Positions 48,818-57,181 of a stretch of 64,000 bases of DNA are shown here, one piece after another. The stretch is from JAVJSU01 sp040219275 (GTDB lineage: Bacteria; Chloroflexota; Anaerolineae; Aggregatilineales; Phototrophicaceae): positions 1 through 64,000 of the forward strand of contig JAVJSU010000024.1 in assembly GCA_040219275.1 (NCBI GenBank), written 5' to 3'. Made by a program: the position numbers and the translations under genes. The first letter of the stretch is position 1. Every line of letters starts with the position of its first letter. The notes below the pieces were generated by a model. It did no database searches. It was not told the origin of the DNA and was given only the letters and a program-made list of their open reading frames with translations.

Positions 48818-49516
48818 CTAAATACTGAGCCACTTTCGCAAGCGATGCGGCGCGCTCAAATCAATATCATAACGGCGGCGATCTTCCTCAGAAATGGGAA
48901 TGTCCCCGCTTTTTTGTTGCAGAGCGTGTGCCTGTTCGTCATCACCTAGCGCCAGCGCCAGTTCCGCACGGAGCGCCAACGCACGCGCACGTTCAATATT
49001 GATTGCGTCCGGGTGTTGCTTGAGCGCCTTGTCAAGCACTTTCGCCGCCGCAGAATCATGGCAGTAAGTATCACGCAGAAACATCGCGTTCTCTATCGCC
49101 TGCACCATCGGGGATAAATTCTCTTCTGACCAACCATATTCCTGCGATGGTTCGTAATTGTTGATGAAGATGAGCACATTTCCGGCGGGATCGAAAATGT
49201 GGAAGCGCGTGTGTTCCGTGTGCCAGCGGGTAATGCGCGGATAGCCTGCGGTAGGGATACGGGCATATTTCTCCCGTAGCGCATTCGAAAACGCAGTGTG
49301 ATAGTCCGCCACTTCCGGCACAAAGACAAGGCACACCCCATGTTTCGCCTGCATCACGGAAAGTCGACTGAAGTGCAGAATTACCTCGCCACGCCGCACC
49401 GCGCCGTAAAGATAGGGAGATTCCTGCTGATGCTCCACCTCAAAGCCGAGTGTCTGGTAAAACTCCAGTACGGGTGTCAATGATTGACACGGAAATACGG
49501 GAACGGTTGATTCCAT
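48818..49516 (-). CDS. VOC-fold protein with helical C-terminal extension
   Basis: 232 residues. The first 120 match VOC proteins of the bleomycin-resistance type (VPVFPCQSLTPVLEFYQTLG, FHIFDPAGNVLIFINNYE). Residues 130-232 are helical with TPR-like pairing (AIENAMFLRDTYCHDSAAAK, RARALALRAELALALGDDEQ). Substrate unknown. Monocistronic and convergent with the pentapeptide gene. Confidence 0.8.
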   Translation of the reverse strand: MESTVPVFPCQSLTPVLEFYQTLGFEVEHQQESPYLYGAVRRGEVILHFSRLSVMQAKHGVCLVFVPEVADYHTAFSNALREKYARIPTAGYPRITRWHTEHTRFHIFDPAGNVLIFINNYEPSQEYGWSEENLSPMVQAIENAMFLRDTYCHDSAAAKVLDKALKQHPDAINIERARALALRAELALALGDDEQAHALQQKSGDIPISEEDRRRYDIDLSAPHRLRKWLSI

Positions 49517-49657
49517 GTTTGCGCCTCCTTTTCGATCACACCTTCATTTTATAGGGTTGGTGTAAACGTGGAGGGTTTTGGGTTTCGGGCGACCATACTC
49601 TTTAAACTACATCAGTCGCCCTTCCTTAAAAACGCTCTACAGCAAAACCAATGTTGC

Positions 49658-51145
49658 CTATTTACTCACGGGCGCACGCGGACCGATGAGCGAACCGGCG
49701 AGTTTCAGCACGGGTTGGTCGAGCGGATTCGTCCACTTTGTCCAGTCCGCCGTTTTGAAGAAAAAGTTATACTCACTGCCGGTTTTGGGCCAGCTGGTAT
49801 TCGGCTTTTCAGGATTAAAATACATCAGCAATTCGTCGCGGATGTCGTCCGTCATGAACAGCAAGGGATTGACGATCCACTTATCCAGAAAGCGAATCTC
49901 AAAATGCAGATGATCCCACCCGCCGACGGAATTATGCTCAATCTGCGCCAGCACGGTATCCGGCGTGATCGGTTGCCCCGGCGTGAAATTGCGAATGCCG
50001 GTGATGTGCTGATAGATAAAAGTTAAATCACCCGCTTTGAGATACACCTTCCAATTGCGGGCGCGGGCATAATCCGCCTTGACGAACGTGCCATTAATTC
50101 CCGCATAGATGTTTACGCCTGCGCGGAAACTATTGCCATAATCCAGCCCGCCGTGCAAGCCCTGCGAATAATTATCGTAGCCATAGCTCTTGCCGTTGAC
50201 ATAACCGAACACGTTGTTACCGAAATATTGAAACCATTGCAGGTCTTCAATGTCCACCGGCTGACGGGTAATCACACTATTGTAGCCTTCGATTTGTGTC
50301 ACATCCGGTCCGTCCGGCCCGATGGCGACCAGCCCTTTGATCGTCCCCGGTAAGCCCAGAAAAACCGTCTGCCCGTACACATCCTGCCATGCAGACCAGC
50401 CCATCGCGTGTTTTAACCAGAAATACCCGTCCGCTTCAATCAGCGAGTCCATGTCGCATTCCAGCACTTCGCCGCGCTTGATGCTACGAATCACCCACCC
50501 GCCCGGATCAGTCGAGGGTTGATTGCGTACTTTGACCGTATTCGCCACCTGAAAGAACACTTTTCCACTCAGTTCGGGCAGGGTGACGCGCTCCGGTGGC
50601 TTGAATTCCAGTAAGTCGCCGGATTTACTTTTGCCGAGCATGATCGTGTCATCCGGCACATCGTCCGCGTCGACTTCTACCATAAAATTCACCACACCGC
50701 TGACCGTCCCCTGCGCCGACCAGCCAGAATTATGCCGCCACCACACATATCCGCCGTGCTCGGTACGCGAGGCGGGATCGACTTCGATATACAGATCATC
50801 TGCCAAATCTTTGTGAATATCTGCGCCACCGGGGGAACGCCGCACCTTGACGGGTCCATCCGCCACGAAGAAGAATTTCGGTCCATCTTTTTTGGCTTCT
50901 AGCGCGGCTTGCGCCTGTTCTTCCGTGATGGGCATCATGAAGAGGCGCGTTTTACTGAGGTTGCCCTGCGCCGACCAGCCAGACTCATGCTCCCACCACA
51001 CAAATCCGCCGGATTCCGTCCGTGAGTCGGGATCAACCTGTATGATCTGCCCATTTTTGAGTTCAATCGGCACGGCTAACCCGCCGGGGCGTGTGCGGAT
51101 TTTTACCGGACCATCCGTGACCTTAAAATATGCTGTGTCGCTCAT
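49658..51145 (-). CDS. M23-like peptidase with three SH3-like repeats
   Basis: 495 residues from MSDTAYFKVTDG; earlier Met codons in frame belong to non-coding sequence. Three bacterial SH3-like units (VKIRTRPGG, VKVRRSPGG and VKVRNQPST, each followed by a WW.H..GWSA-type motif) precede a LytM/M23-like domain with HGGLDYG near 330 and WDHLHFEIRFLDKWIVNPL near 410. The family cuts peptidoglycan cross-bridges. There is no signal peptide, so it may leave by lysis, like an endolysin. It lies two genes from the phage tail cluster and could belong to it. Confidence 0.78.
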   Translation of the reverse strand: MSDTAYFKVTDGPVKIRTRPGGLAVPIELKNGQIIQVDPDSRTESGGFVWWEHESGWSAQGNLSKTRLFMMPITEEQAQAALEAKKDGPKFFFVADGPVKVRRSPGGADIHKDLADDLYIEVDPASRTEHGGYVWWRHNSGWSAQGTVSGVVNFMVEVDADDVPDDTIMLGKSKSGDLLEFKPPERVTLPELSGKVFFQVANTVKVRNQPSTDPGGWVIRSIKRGEVLECDMDSLIEADGYFWLKHAMGWSAWQDVYGQTVFLGLPGTIKGLVAIGPDGPDVTQIEGYNSVITRQPVDIEDLQWFQYFGNNVFGYVNGKSYGYDNYSQGLHGGLDYGNSFRAGVNIYAGINGTFVKADYARARNWKVYLKAGDLTFIYQHITGIRNFTPGQPITPDTVLAQIEHNSVGGWDHLHFEIRFLDKWIVNPLLFMTDDIRDELLMYFNPEKPNTSWPKTGSEYNFFFKTADWTKWTNPLDQPVLKLAGSLIGPRAPVSK

Positions 51146-51287
51146 CTGCCTGACCCTCGCTTCGCTGATTGCCTGTCGTCGTTGTGTGTACTGTTTACGT
51201 ATTCTCTCCAAGTTAGCACAAGCCACAATTTCGGGCAACATGGCTCTGCTATAATTATGCGCCGCATAAGTTGATGGAGATGCATCT

Positions 51288-52220
51288 ATGCTACGCTTCA
51301 TATCGTATCCTTGGTCAGCAACGGACAGAACATGGCGTTATATACCTTTTCTAGTCGATTATGTTAAGCAGTTTTCAGGCGAGCTTCACCTTCTAGAGAT
51401 GGCACGTGAAAGCAACGACGGTTCTGGCTCAATTTTTTCGAGTGTATTTGGATTGACTGTGCCTTCAGAATCGGTACTTGATTCGCTGAAAGACTATTTA
51501 GGAAATCGAATTGATTTGCGCTGGAAGGGGCGAATTGATGAAGCAGATTATTTGAACAGAATTACCTATGTGCGGGGTGAGGGACAGGAGGAGCTAGCAG
51601 GATCATTGTTCGAATACCTCAAATACCAAGGCAGAATAAACCGTTTCACTTTTCATGCGCGTTACACCAATCCCATTTCGGACTTACATCCATCCGAAGC
51701 CCTACACAACCAACTAAAAAATCTCAATATCACCACAGTAGGCGAACTAGCGCGCTATTTACGTTCCAACAGAATCATAGGATATGAATATGAAATCCGA
51801 TTGGCGATAGTCGAGAATGGCTTTGATGATAGTTACACATTTAGCATCCTCCCCTACATTGAGGATGATCCAGACTCTTTACTTCTGCTGAAATCTGCTG
51901 GTTTAAGTCCCGCTGACATCAACAAATCAGGTCGTCGTCCCACCATTGCAGAAGCAGAAGAGGTAGCTCACCAACTTGAAGACGTGAGTGTTGATCGTAT
52001 TGTTCTTGCCAAGTATGCCGAGATACGCCTCATGCGAAGGAATGACTGGGCAATCATTTACACCTATGGACATACTCCTCTACCCCAATTTCAACTTCCG
52101 CATTTTTCTGTCGCAGGTAATTACAAACTGCTAACCGCCCTCACCGAGAAATTAGCCGCCACTTGTGGTCCGCTTTTTTTGTGTTGTCCAAGGATAACAG
52201 CTCGACTTTTCGGCGCGTAA
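51288..52220 (+). CDS. Unknown protein
   Basis: 310 residues from the ATG; the preceding GGAG is ten bases away. Segments include LRFISYPWSATDRTWRYIPF, LNRITYVRGEGQEELAGSLF and HNQLKNLNITTVGELARYLR, the last like a helix-hairpin-helix style repeat. The C-terminus is strand-rich (RNDWAIIYTYGHTPLPQFQL). No family is recognised. Divergent from the M23-like gene and upstream of the tail terminator gene. Confidence 0.5.
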   Translation: MLRFISYPWSATDRTWRYIPFLVDYVKQFSGELHLLEMARESNDGSGSIFSSVFGLTVPSESVLDSLKDYLGNRIDLRWKGRIDEADYLNRITYVRGEGQEELAGSLFEYLKYQGRINRFTFHARYTNPISDLHPSEALHNQLKNLNITTVGELARYLRSNRIIGYEYEIRLAIVENGFDDSYTFSILPYIEDDPDSLLLLKSAGLSPADINKSGRRPTIAEAEEVAHQLEDVSVDRIVLAKYAEIRLMRRNDWAIIYTYGHTPLPQFQLPHFSVAGNYKLLTALTEKLAATCGPLFLCCPRITARLFGA

Positions 52221-52355
52221 TAGTTACAAAAGTGCGCTAAACGACAAACTAATCCAAATTGTCATAACCTCTTTGTGTCCTTTGTGCCTTCGTGGTTTAG
52301 TTTGATTCAAAATTTCAAATTTCCCCAAACGCAAATAAAAAAGGAGTCGCCCATT

Positions 52356-52835
52356 ATGGGAACATTTCGCGCCGCATTGACGGCACTCGCTGGTTTAAGC
52401 GTGAGTGGTATCAGCGCCAATCTTGACGTGGACGCTGTGCCGGACGAGATCAATCGGGGGCAATTGCCGGCTCTGCTGGTTCTGCCCGTCAATCCGCCCA
52501 AAAATCCAGACGACGATGAAACAGGCAGTCTATTCGATGAACGTGGGAGTGGATTTACCGCGCTCGCCTTCACGGAGAGCACGCGCACCGTCACCTATCA
52601 CGTCAATCATGTGTTGCTGGTCGCGCCACTCAACGCGGGCAGTGGCTTACGCAGTCACCTGCCCGCGCTGATTGACCTGATCGACAATTATTTCAGCGCG
52701 CTTGGTGCGGATGTCACGCTCGGCGGGACGTTGCGACAGGCGGCGCAGGTGGATGTTCAGCCGGGAATTATCGTGCATGGTGGCGTGGCGTATGTCGGGT
52801 GTCGTCTGCGTCATGAATGGGTGATCGGGTATTAG
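52356..52835 (+). CDS. Phage tail-terminator/tail-completion-like protein
   Basis: 159 residues from the ATG nine bases after AAGGAG. Size and pattern (FRAALTALAGLSVSGISANL, LPALLVLPVNPP, TRTVTYHVNHVLLVAPLNAG, RSHLPALIDLIDNYFSALGA, YVGCRLRHEWVIGY) fit the small beta-sandwich tail-completion proteins that cap the tail tube. It precedes the tail-hub gene by about 110 bases. The leader contains the words CTTTGTGTCCTTTGTGCC, a low-complexity motif seen between genes in many genomes. Confidence 0.65.
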   Translation: MGTFRAALTALAGLSVSGISANLDVDAVPDEINRGQLPALLVLPVNPPKNPDDDETGSLFDERGSGFTALAFTESTRTVTYHVNHVLLVAPLNAGSGLRSHLPALIDLIDNYFSALGADVTLGGTLRQAAQVDVQPGIIVHGGVAYVGCRLRHEWVIGY

Positions 52836-52944
52836 CAAAAGAAAAGCATAACGCGAAGGCGCAACATGAACAAACTGCCCCTACGAGGACGATATTTAAT
52901 TTTTCAGCACTCATTGCTCAGAACCTAAGAAAAGGAGTAAATAA

Positions 52945-54939
52945 ATGCCCCCGATAACTTACGCCATCGCGCTGGATAAAAACGCGGATGGCTACGTCAA
53001 TATGGACTCCGGCGCGAACGACCCGCCGAATATTCTGCCCACGCCCGTCACGTTTGCATCGCTGGACATCACACAGGACGGCGCGAACACCACCATTCGC
53101 AGTACCCGTGAGGAATTCGCCTACGGGATTTACTACTACCAATGCCTGTTTTTATCCACGACAGCGGGCAAGTTTATCGTCGGTGCGCTGGATTGGGCGA
53201 CTCCCGTCATCGACACCATCCCCGTAACCGTCGGGCAGACTTACACGGCAATCGTCTGGATGCGCGGTGAATCCGGTTATGCAGGTGCGCCGTTGAACTT
53301 CACCATCTACGATCAGACCAAAACGCAAATCGCCACCCAAGCCCTGACCTTAACCGACCCATGGGAACAGAAAACACTCACCTTTACGCCCACCGTCGGC
53401 GTGACGCATGTTGCCCTGTCGATTGATCGCGGGGCGGGTCCGGTGAATGTCATCGTGCATAGCGCCGGATATATGCTTGTGGAGGGGAGTTCCGCGCCGA
53501 TAGCGTTTAACAGTGGCGACGATCTGGACGATTTTATCACCGACGATGTTCTGGCGATTCACTGGCGCACCGGCATGAATACGCCTTATGAGCGCATCGC
53601 CCAACCAATAGACGGCACGATCAGCGTCAATAATACTGATAAACGCTATTCGCCGGAAAGTGGTTTGCTCAACATCACGCCCGGAACGAAAGTGCGTGTA
53701 CGTGCGACGCATGACAGCGATACCCATACGCTGTTTACGGGCTTCGTCGATCATATCCAACCACAGACCGGCACACAGGGCGAACGGCTGGCGACACTGC
53801 ATCTCGCAGGCGCAGATCAGGCGTTGTATCAAGCGCGGGTGCTCGCGCCGTTGCAGGTGAATACGTCGGCGAATACGGTCATAGAGGTCATCTTGAGCAA
53901 TAGCGTTTTCAGCGAACGCGCCGTGCAAGATTTCGACGCGGGCATCTCCCAATTTGCCCACGTGGGCGATACATGGCGCGATGGGGTGCTGGCGATTACA
54001 CCCATCCGCGATGTGGTCGAAGCCGAACAAGGGCGCTTTTACGTGGATCGTCCGGGACGGTTTGCCTTCAGGAATCGGCTGTTCAAAACGAAGGTCATCA
54101 CCCCTGTCGCCACCCTGACCGATAATTTCACGGCGCTGGATTATGTCTATGGCGCGGGCGTGGTCAATGAGGTACGCGTTGGCGTGAATCCCAGAGCAAT
54201 CGGCACAGCAGGCACAACCCTATGGACGCTCCGCACGGCGCAATTGGTCAGTCCGGGCATTGGCGGCTACACGCGATTCACGGCGCGTCTGCGGGATGCG
54301 AATGATCGGGCGGTGGGCGCGGTCACGCTGATTACGCCCGTCGCCACCACCGATTACGTCGCCAACACCAAAAAAGACGGCACCGGAACTAACGTCACGG
54401 CGTATGTGACCGTCGCGGTGATCGCCACGCATGGCAGTGCGGTCACGCTGGAATTCAGAAGCACGTATACGGATGATGTCTATGTGCTGGCGGGGGCAAC
54501 ATTACGTGGCACGCCGTTGATTCAAGGTGACCCGATGGTCGTGCAACAAACCGATCTGGAGGCGATCAGCCTGTATGGGTTGCACACGCTTGCCCTCGAA
54601 CTCCCGTTTCTGGTGACGATCGCAGAAGCCGAAAATATCGCCCGCTATGAACTGGAACGCCGCAAAAACCCGAACGGCGAAATCAACGGCATCACACTCG
54701 ACGCACAGGATCATCCGACGACGGTGCTGGCGAACGGACTCTTCGATCAAATCACCGTCAGCGAGGCACAAACCGCCCACACCGCGCCCTATTTCATCAT
54801 CGGCGAACAGCATCGTATCGACCTCGGCGGCTCACGCCATCAGGTGGAATGGACACTCGAACCCGCCAACCCCGGCGCATACTGGTTGCTGAATAGCAGT
54901 CAACTCAACACGAGCACGCGCCTCGGCTATAGCTATTAG
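52945..54939 (+). CDS. Phage tail hub/baseplate protein with carbohydrate-binding-like domain
   Basis: 664 residues with AAAGGAG before the ATG. Residues about 30-170 form a jelly-roll resembling carbohydrate-binding modules (YTAIVWMRGESGYAGAPLNF, WEQKTLTFTPTVGVTHVALS). From about 190 on, the pattern matches tail-tip/hub proteins (PIDGTISVNNTDKRYSPESG, GTKVRVRATHDSDTHTLFTG, LHLAGADQALYQARVLAPLQ, ENIARYELERRKNPNGEING). It would sit at the tail tip and bind a surface glycan. Reading frame intact, codon usage like host genes. Confidence 0.75.
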   Translation: MPPITYAIALDKNADGYVNMDSGANDPPNILPTPVTFASLDITQDGANTTIRSTREEFAYGIYYYQCLFLSTTAGKFIVGALDWATPVIDTIPVTVGQTYTAIVWMRGESGYAGAPLNFTIYDQTKTQIATQALTLTDPWEQKTLTFTPTVGVTHVALSIDRGAGPVNVIVHSAGYMLVEGSSAPIAFNSGDDLDDFITDDVLAIHWRTGMNTPYERIAQPIDGTISVNNTDKRYSPESGLLNITPGTKVRVRATHDSDTHTLFTGFVDHIQPQTGTQGERLATLHLAGADQALYQARVLAPLQVNTSANTVIEVILSNSVFSERAVQDFDAGISQFAHVGDTWRDGVLAITPIRDVVEAEQGRFYVDRPGRFAFRNRLFKTKVITPVATLTDNFTALDYVYGAGVVNEVRVGVNPRAIGTAGTTLWTLRTAQLVSPGIGGYTRFTARLRDANDRAVGAVTLITPVATTDYVANTKKDGTGTNVTAYVTVAVIATHGSAVTLEFRSTYTDDVYVLAGATLRGTPLIQGDPMVVQQTDLEAISLYGLHTLALELPFLVTIAEAENIARYELERRKNPNGEINGITLDAQDHPTTVLANGLFDQITVSEAQTAHTAPYFIIGEQHRIDLGGSRHQVEWTLEPANPGAYWLLNSSQLNTSTRLGYSY

Positions 54940-54969
54940 GCGCGCTACGAAAAAACAATCAGTTAGGTC

Positions 54970-55135
54970 AATTTGCCGCGATGAGCTTAAACCTCATCGC
55001 TATATCTTCGCTAAAACCCCACTCAAGTGGGCTATTTCCACTTAGAAGTATGGAAATTCAGCCTGCTTCAGCAAGGTTTTACATCTGCGTAGCCCATGGG
55101 TTTGAGCCATTGGCGGTGAACTGACCCGATATTTC
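54970..55135. mobile_element. Cluster of hairpins, possible IS200/IS605-type end or MITE
   Basis: Within 165 bases there are at least four hairpins: GCGATGAG/CTCATCGC, CCCACT/AGTGGG, TTTCCA/TGGAAA and GCCCATGG/CCATTGGC. Such dense, imperfect hairpins resemble the ends of IS200/IS605 elements or a derived non-autonomous repeat. No transposase is present. It separates two tail genes. Confidence 0.4.
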
Positions 55136-55173
55136 CGTTTCACTAACTTCACACTATATAAGGAGAAACCTTC

Positions 55174-55680
55174 ATGTGGACGACCCCCAAAACCAATTGG
55201 CAGGTCAATGAAATCGTCGATGCAGGCGACATGAACGCCATTGGCGATAATCTCGTGGCGCTCAAAGCCCCGCCTTCCGCGCAATATATCCAGAGTGCGG
55301 CGGACTATACCACCACATCAACCAGCTTTGTGGATGTTGACGCGACCAACATGGCACACACCATCACGACCACGGGCGGCGATGTACTCATCGGCTGTAT
55401 TTTGCCGATGACCAACAGCTTGAACGTCGTCAATGCTTATTTTGATGTCACGGTGGATGGTGTGCGGATGGGCGGAACGGATGGACTGGTCGTGCAAACC
55501 GTACCAACAGCCCTTCATGCCTATGTGGTGAGCTTCATGCTCTTCAAAACGGGACTTGCCGCCGGTAGCCATACCTTTAAGTTGCAATGGAAAGTCAACA
55601 GTGGCACAGGGCGCATCTACAGCGGGTCGAGTGCTACCGCGCTGACTATCGCCCAATTTCTAGTACGGGAGGTAAGTTAA
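55174..55680 (+). CDS. Phage tail-tip / fibre-like protein
   Basis: 168 residues, AAGGAGAAA before the ATG. The N-terminus MWTTPKTNWQVNEIVDAGDM followed by NAIGDNL is a common opening of short tail-fibre or tip proteins in phages, where it plugs into the hub. The rest is a beta-sandwich (TTSTSFVDVDATNMAHTITT, YFDVTVDGVRMGGTDG, GLAAGSHTFKLQWKVNSGTG), probably receptor-binding. Followed after two bases by a small gene on the same transcript. Confidence 0.75.
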   Translation: MWTTPKTNWQVNEIVDAGDMNAIGDNLVALKAPPSAQYIQSAADYTTTSTSFVDVDATNMAHTITTTGGDVLIGCILPMTNSLNVVNAYFDVTVDGVRMGGTDGLVVQTVPTALHAYVVSFMLFKTGLAAGSHTFKLQWKVNSGTGRIYSGSSATALTIAQFLVREVS

Positions 55681-55682
55681 CC

Positions 55683-56054
55683 ATGATTGATCTCATCATC
55701 GCACGGCAAACGATCAATAGCGATGCGCTGGACGCGGAGTTGCGTTCGGCATTGGCGGAAAAGGTGCTCGGCATCAGCTCGAATGGTGCAAACGTGACCG
55801 TGCATCTGGACGACACCGCCACCGAAGCCGACCTCCTGCAAGCTGAGAGTCTGGTCATCGCCCATGATCCAGCACAATTGACCCCGCGCCAGCAACGCAT
55901 CGAAACACGGCGCGATCAACTGGATACGGATCGTGATGCGAATACTGTGCCGCTGAATCTCGATGATTACCTGTTGCAATTGCCGCTCATCCGCCGTCTC
56001 GCGCAGAAAATCGCGTGGCTAGAGCGAGAAATCCGCGACCTGCGTGACCTGTAG
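55683..56054 (+). CDS. Small protein of the tail operon, unknown
   Basis: 123 residues from the ATG two bases after the previous stop; the in-frame region further upstream overlaps the fibre gene. Contains TINSDALDAELRSALAEKVL, GANVTVHLDDTATEADLLQA, QQRIETRRDQLDTDRDANTV and a coiled C-terminus ending WLEREIRDLRDL. Tight linkage suggests a tail chaperone, tail assembly or hinge protein. No family is recognised. Confidence 0.6.
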   Translation: MIDLIIARQTINSDALDAELRSALAEKVLGISSNGANVTVHLDDTATEADLLQAESLVIAHDPAQLTPRQQRIETRRDQLDTDRDANTVPLNLDDYLLQLPLIRRLAQKIAWLEREIRDLRDL

Positions 56055-56056
56055 GG

Positions 56057-56170
56057 GCGACCTGCTAGGTCGCCCTCTGTTTGGTCGCCCTCTGTTTGGT
56101 CGCCCGCTTATTAAAAAGGGCAATCTGCCAGTTCGCCCTCAACAACGCAAAAGGGCGACCTAACAGGTCT
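56057..56170. repeat. Intergenic repeat built from GGTCGCCC words
   Basis: GGTCGCCCTCTGTTT occurs twice in tandem and further GGTCGCCC/GGGCGACC words make inverted pairs over about 110 bases. Confidence 0.55.
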
Positions 56171-56226
56171 ACGAAAATTCTAATGTCTATCATCTTTTAT
56201 CTAAAATCTACCATCACGGAGGAAAC

Positions 56227-56541
56227 ATGCTCGATAAAGACAACCGAATCCCGATTCTTGACCCGTTACTGCTGGCGCTAAAATCGCGTCGGGTGATCGT
56301 CGCGCTGGTGACGTTGCTCGTCGGTCTGCTGACGCTCGCCATCCCTGATTTGATCGCTGTGCGCGAGGAAATTCTGACTCTGCTCATCACGCTGGCGCTG
56401 GCAGTCATCGGCGGCTATAGTGTGGAAGATGCCGCCCGCGCCGCCAGACAAACCGATCCCGCCAAAACCGATGCTGATCTGCGCCAACTGGTGCGCGAAG
56501 TTATCGACGGCGTGCTGGATGAGGTCAATCTGGGCGGGTAG
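56227..56541 (+). CDS. Holin-like small membrane protein
   Basis: 104 residues, GGAGGAAAC before the ATG. Two hydrophobic helices, about 23-42 (VIVALVTLLVGLLTLAIPDL) and 48-68 (ILTLLITLALAVIGGYSVED), precede a charged C-terminus (DADLRQLVREVIDGVLDEV). Size and layout match phage holins, which permeabilise the inner membrane to release an endolysin. Last gene of the phage tail cluster. Confidence 0.6.
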   Translation: MLDKDNRIPILDPLLLALKSRRVIVALVTLLVGLLTLAIPDLIAVREEILTLLITLALAVIGGYSVEDAARAARQTDPAKTDADLRQLVREVIDGVLDEVNLGG

Positions 56542-56627
56542 AACACACATGCTAATGGAATATTAAATGTGTATCCTGCACGACTGACTTACACTTTATT
56601 CAACATAAGAAAAGCTAGGAGCGCAGG

Positions 56628-57179
56628 ATGCACCCTATCATGTGGCAATTTGCGGAATATCACAGTCAAGAGTTTTTCAAATTACATGAAGACGATACAG
56701 AAATCACGCTGAACGGCAGGGTGATTTTGATGCTCGAAAATATACCGACGCATATCCATTATCAGATTATCTGCGACACAAATTGGCACACGCGCACTGT
56801 AAATATTCAGCAGACACATGGTGAAGAAATACACGTCATCAATTTGACAGTTGATGAACGTAACATCTGGCGCATTGATAGTGACATCCTTAGAGAGATG
56901 GAAGGCATTATCGACGTGGATCTGGAGATCACACCTGCTACCAATACGCTGCCGATCAATCGCCTGAATTTAGAAATCGGTCAATCGGCAATGGTTCGGG
57001 CTGCGTGGGTGCGCTTTCCGAAACTTATCGTTCAAGCATTGGAACAACGCTACACACGTCTCACCGAAACCCGCTATGAATATCATAATCCCGCATCAGG
57101 TTTTACCACCGGACTAGAGGTTGACGAATTCGGCGTGGTCATTGATTACGGTGATTTGTGGAAAAGAGTGCGTAGTTAA
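56628..57179 (+). CDS. DUF1089 putative glycolipid-binding protein
   Basis: 183 residues. Motifs match the family: HIHYQIICDTNWHTRTVNI, IIDVDLEITPATNTLPINRL, EIGQSAMVRAAWVRFPKLIV, LEQRYTRLTETRYEYHN and the ending LEVDEFGVVIDYGDLWKRV. The fold is a half-barrel thought to bind a lipid-like ligand. Function unproven. Host-type gene, convergent with the large sensor kinase. Confidence 0.88.
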   Translation: MHPIMWQFAEYHSQEFFKLHEDDTEITLNGRVILMLENIPTHIHYQIICDTNWHTRTVNIQQTHGEEIHVINLTVDERNIWRIDSDILREMEGIIDVDLEITPATNTLPINRLNLEIGQSAMVRAAWVRFPKLIVQALEQRYTRLTETRYEYHNPASGFTTGLEVDEFGVVIDYGDLWKRVRS

Positions 57180-57181
57180 CC

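Noticed and set aside
52260..52300. CTTTGTGTCCTTTGTGCC motif as a specific regulatory site
   Set aside because: A low-complexity word that I have seen between genes in many unrelated genomes; no link to the tail gene can be shown.
53350..54030. 226-codon frame opposite the tail hub gene
   Set aside because: Shadow of a GC-rich gene; the + strand has clear protein homology and a ribosome site.
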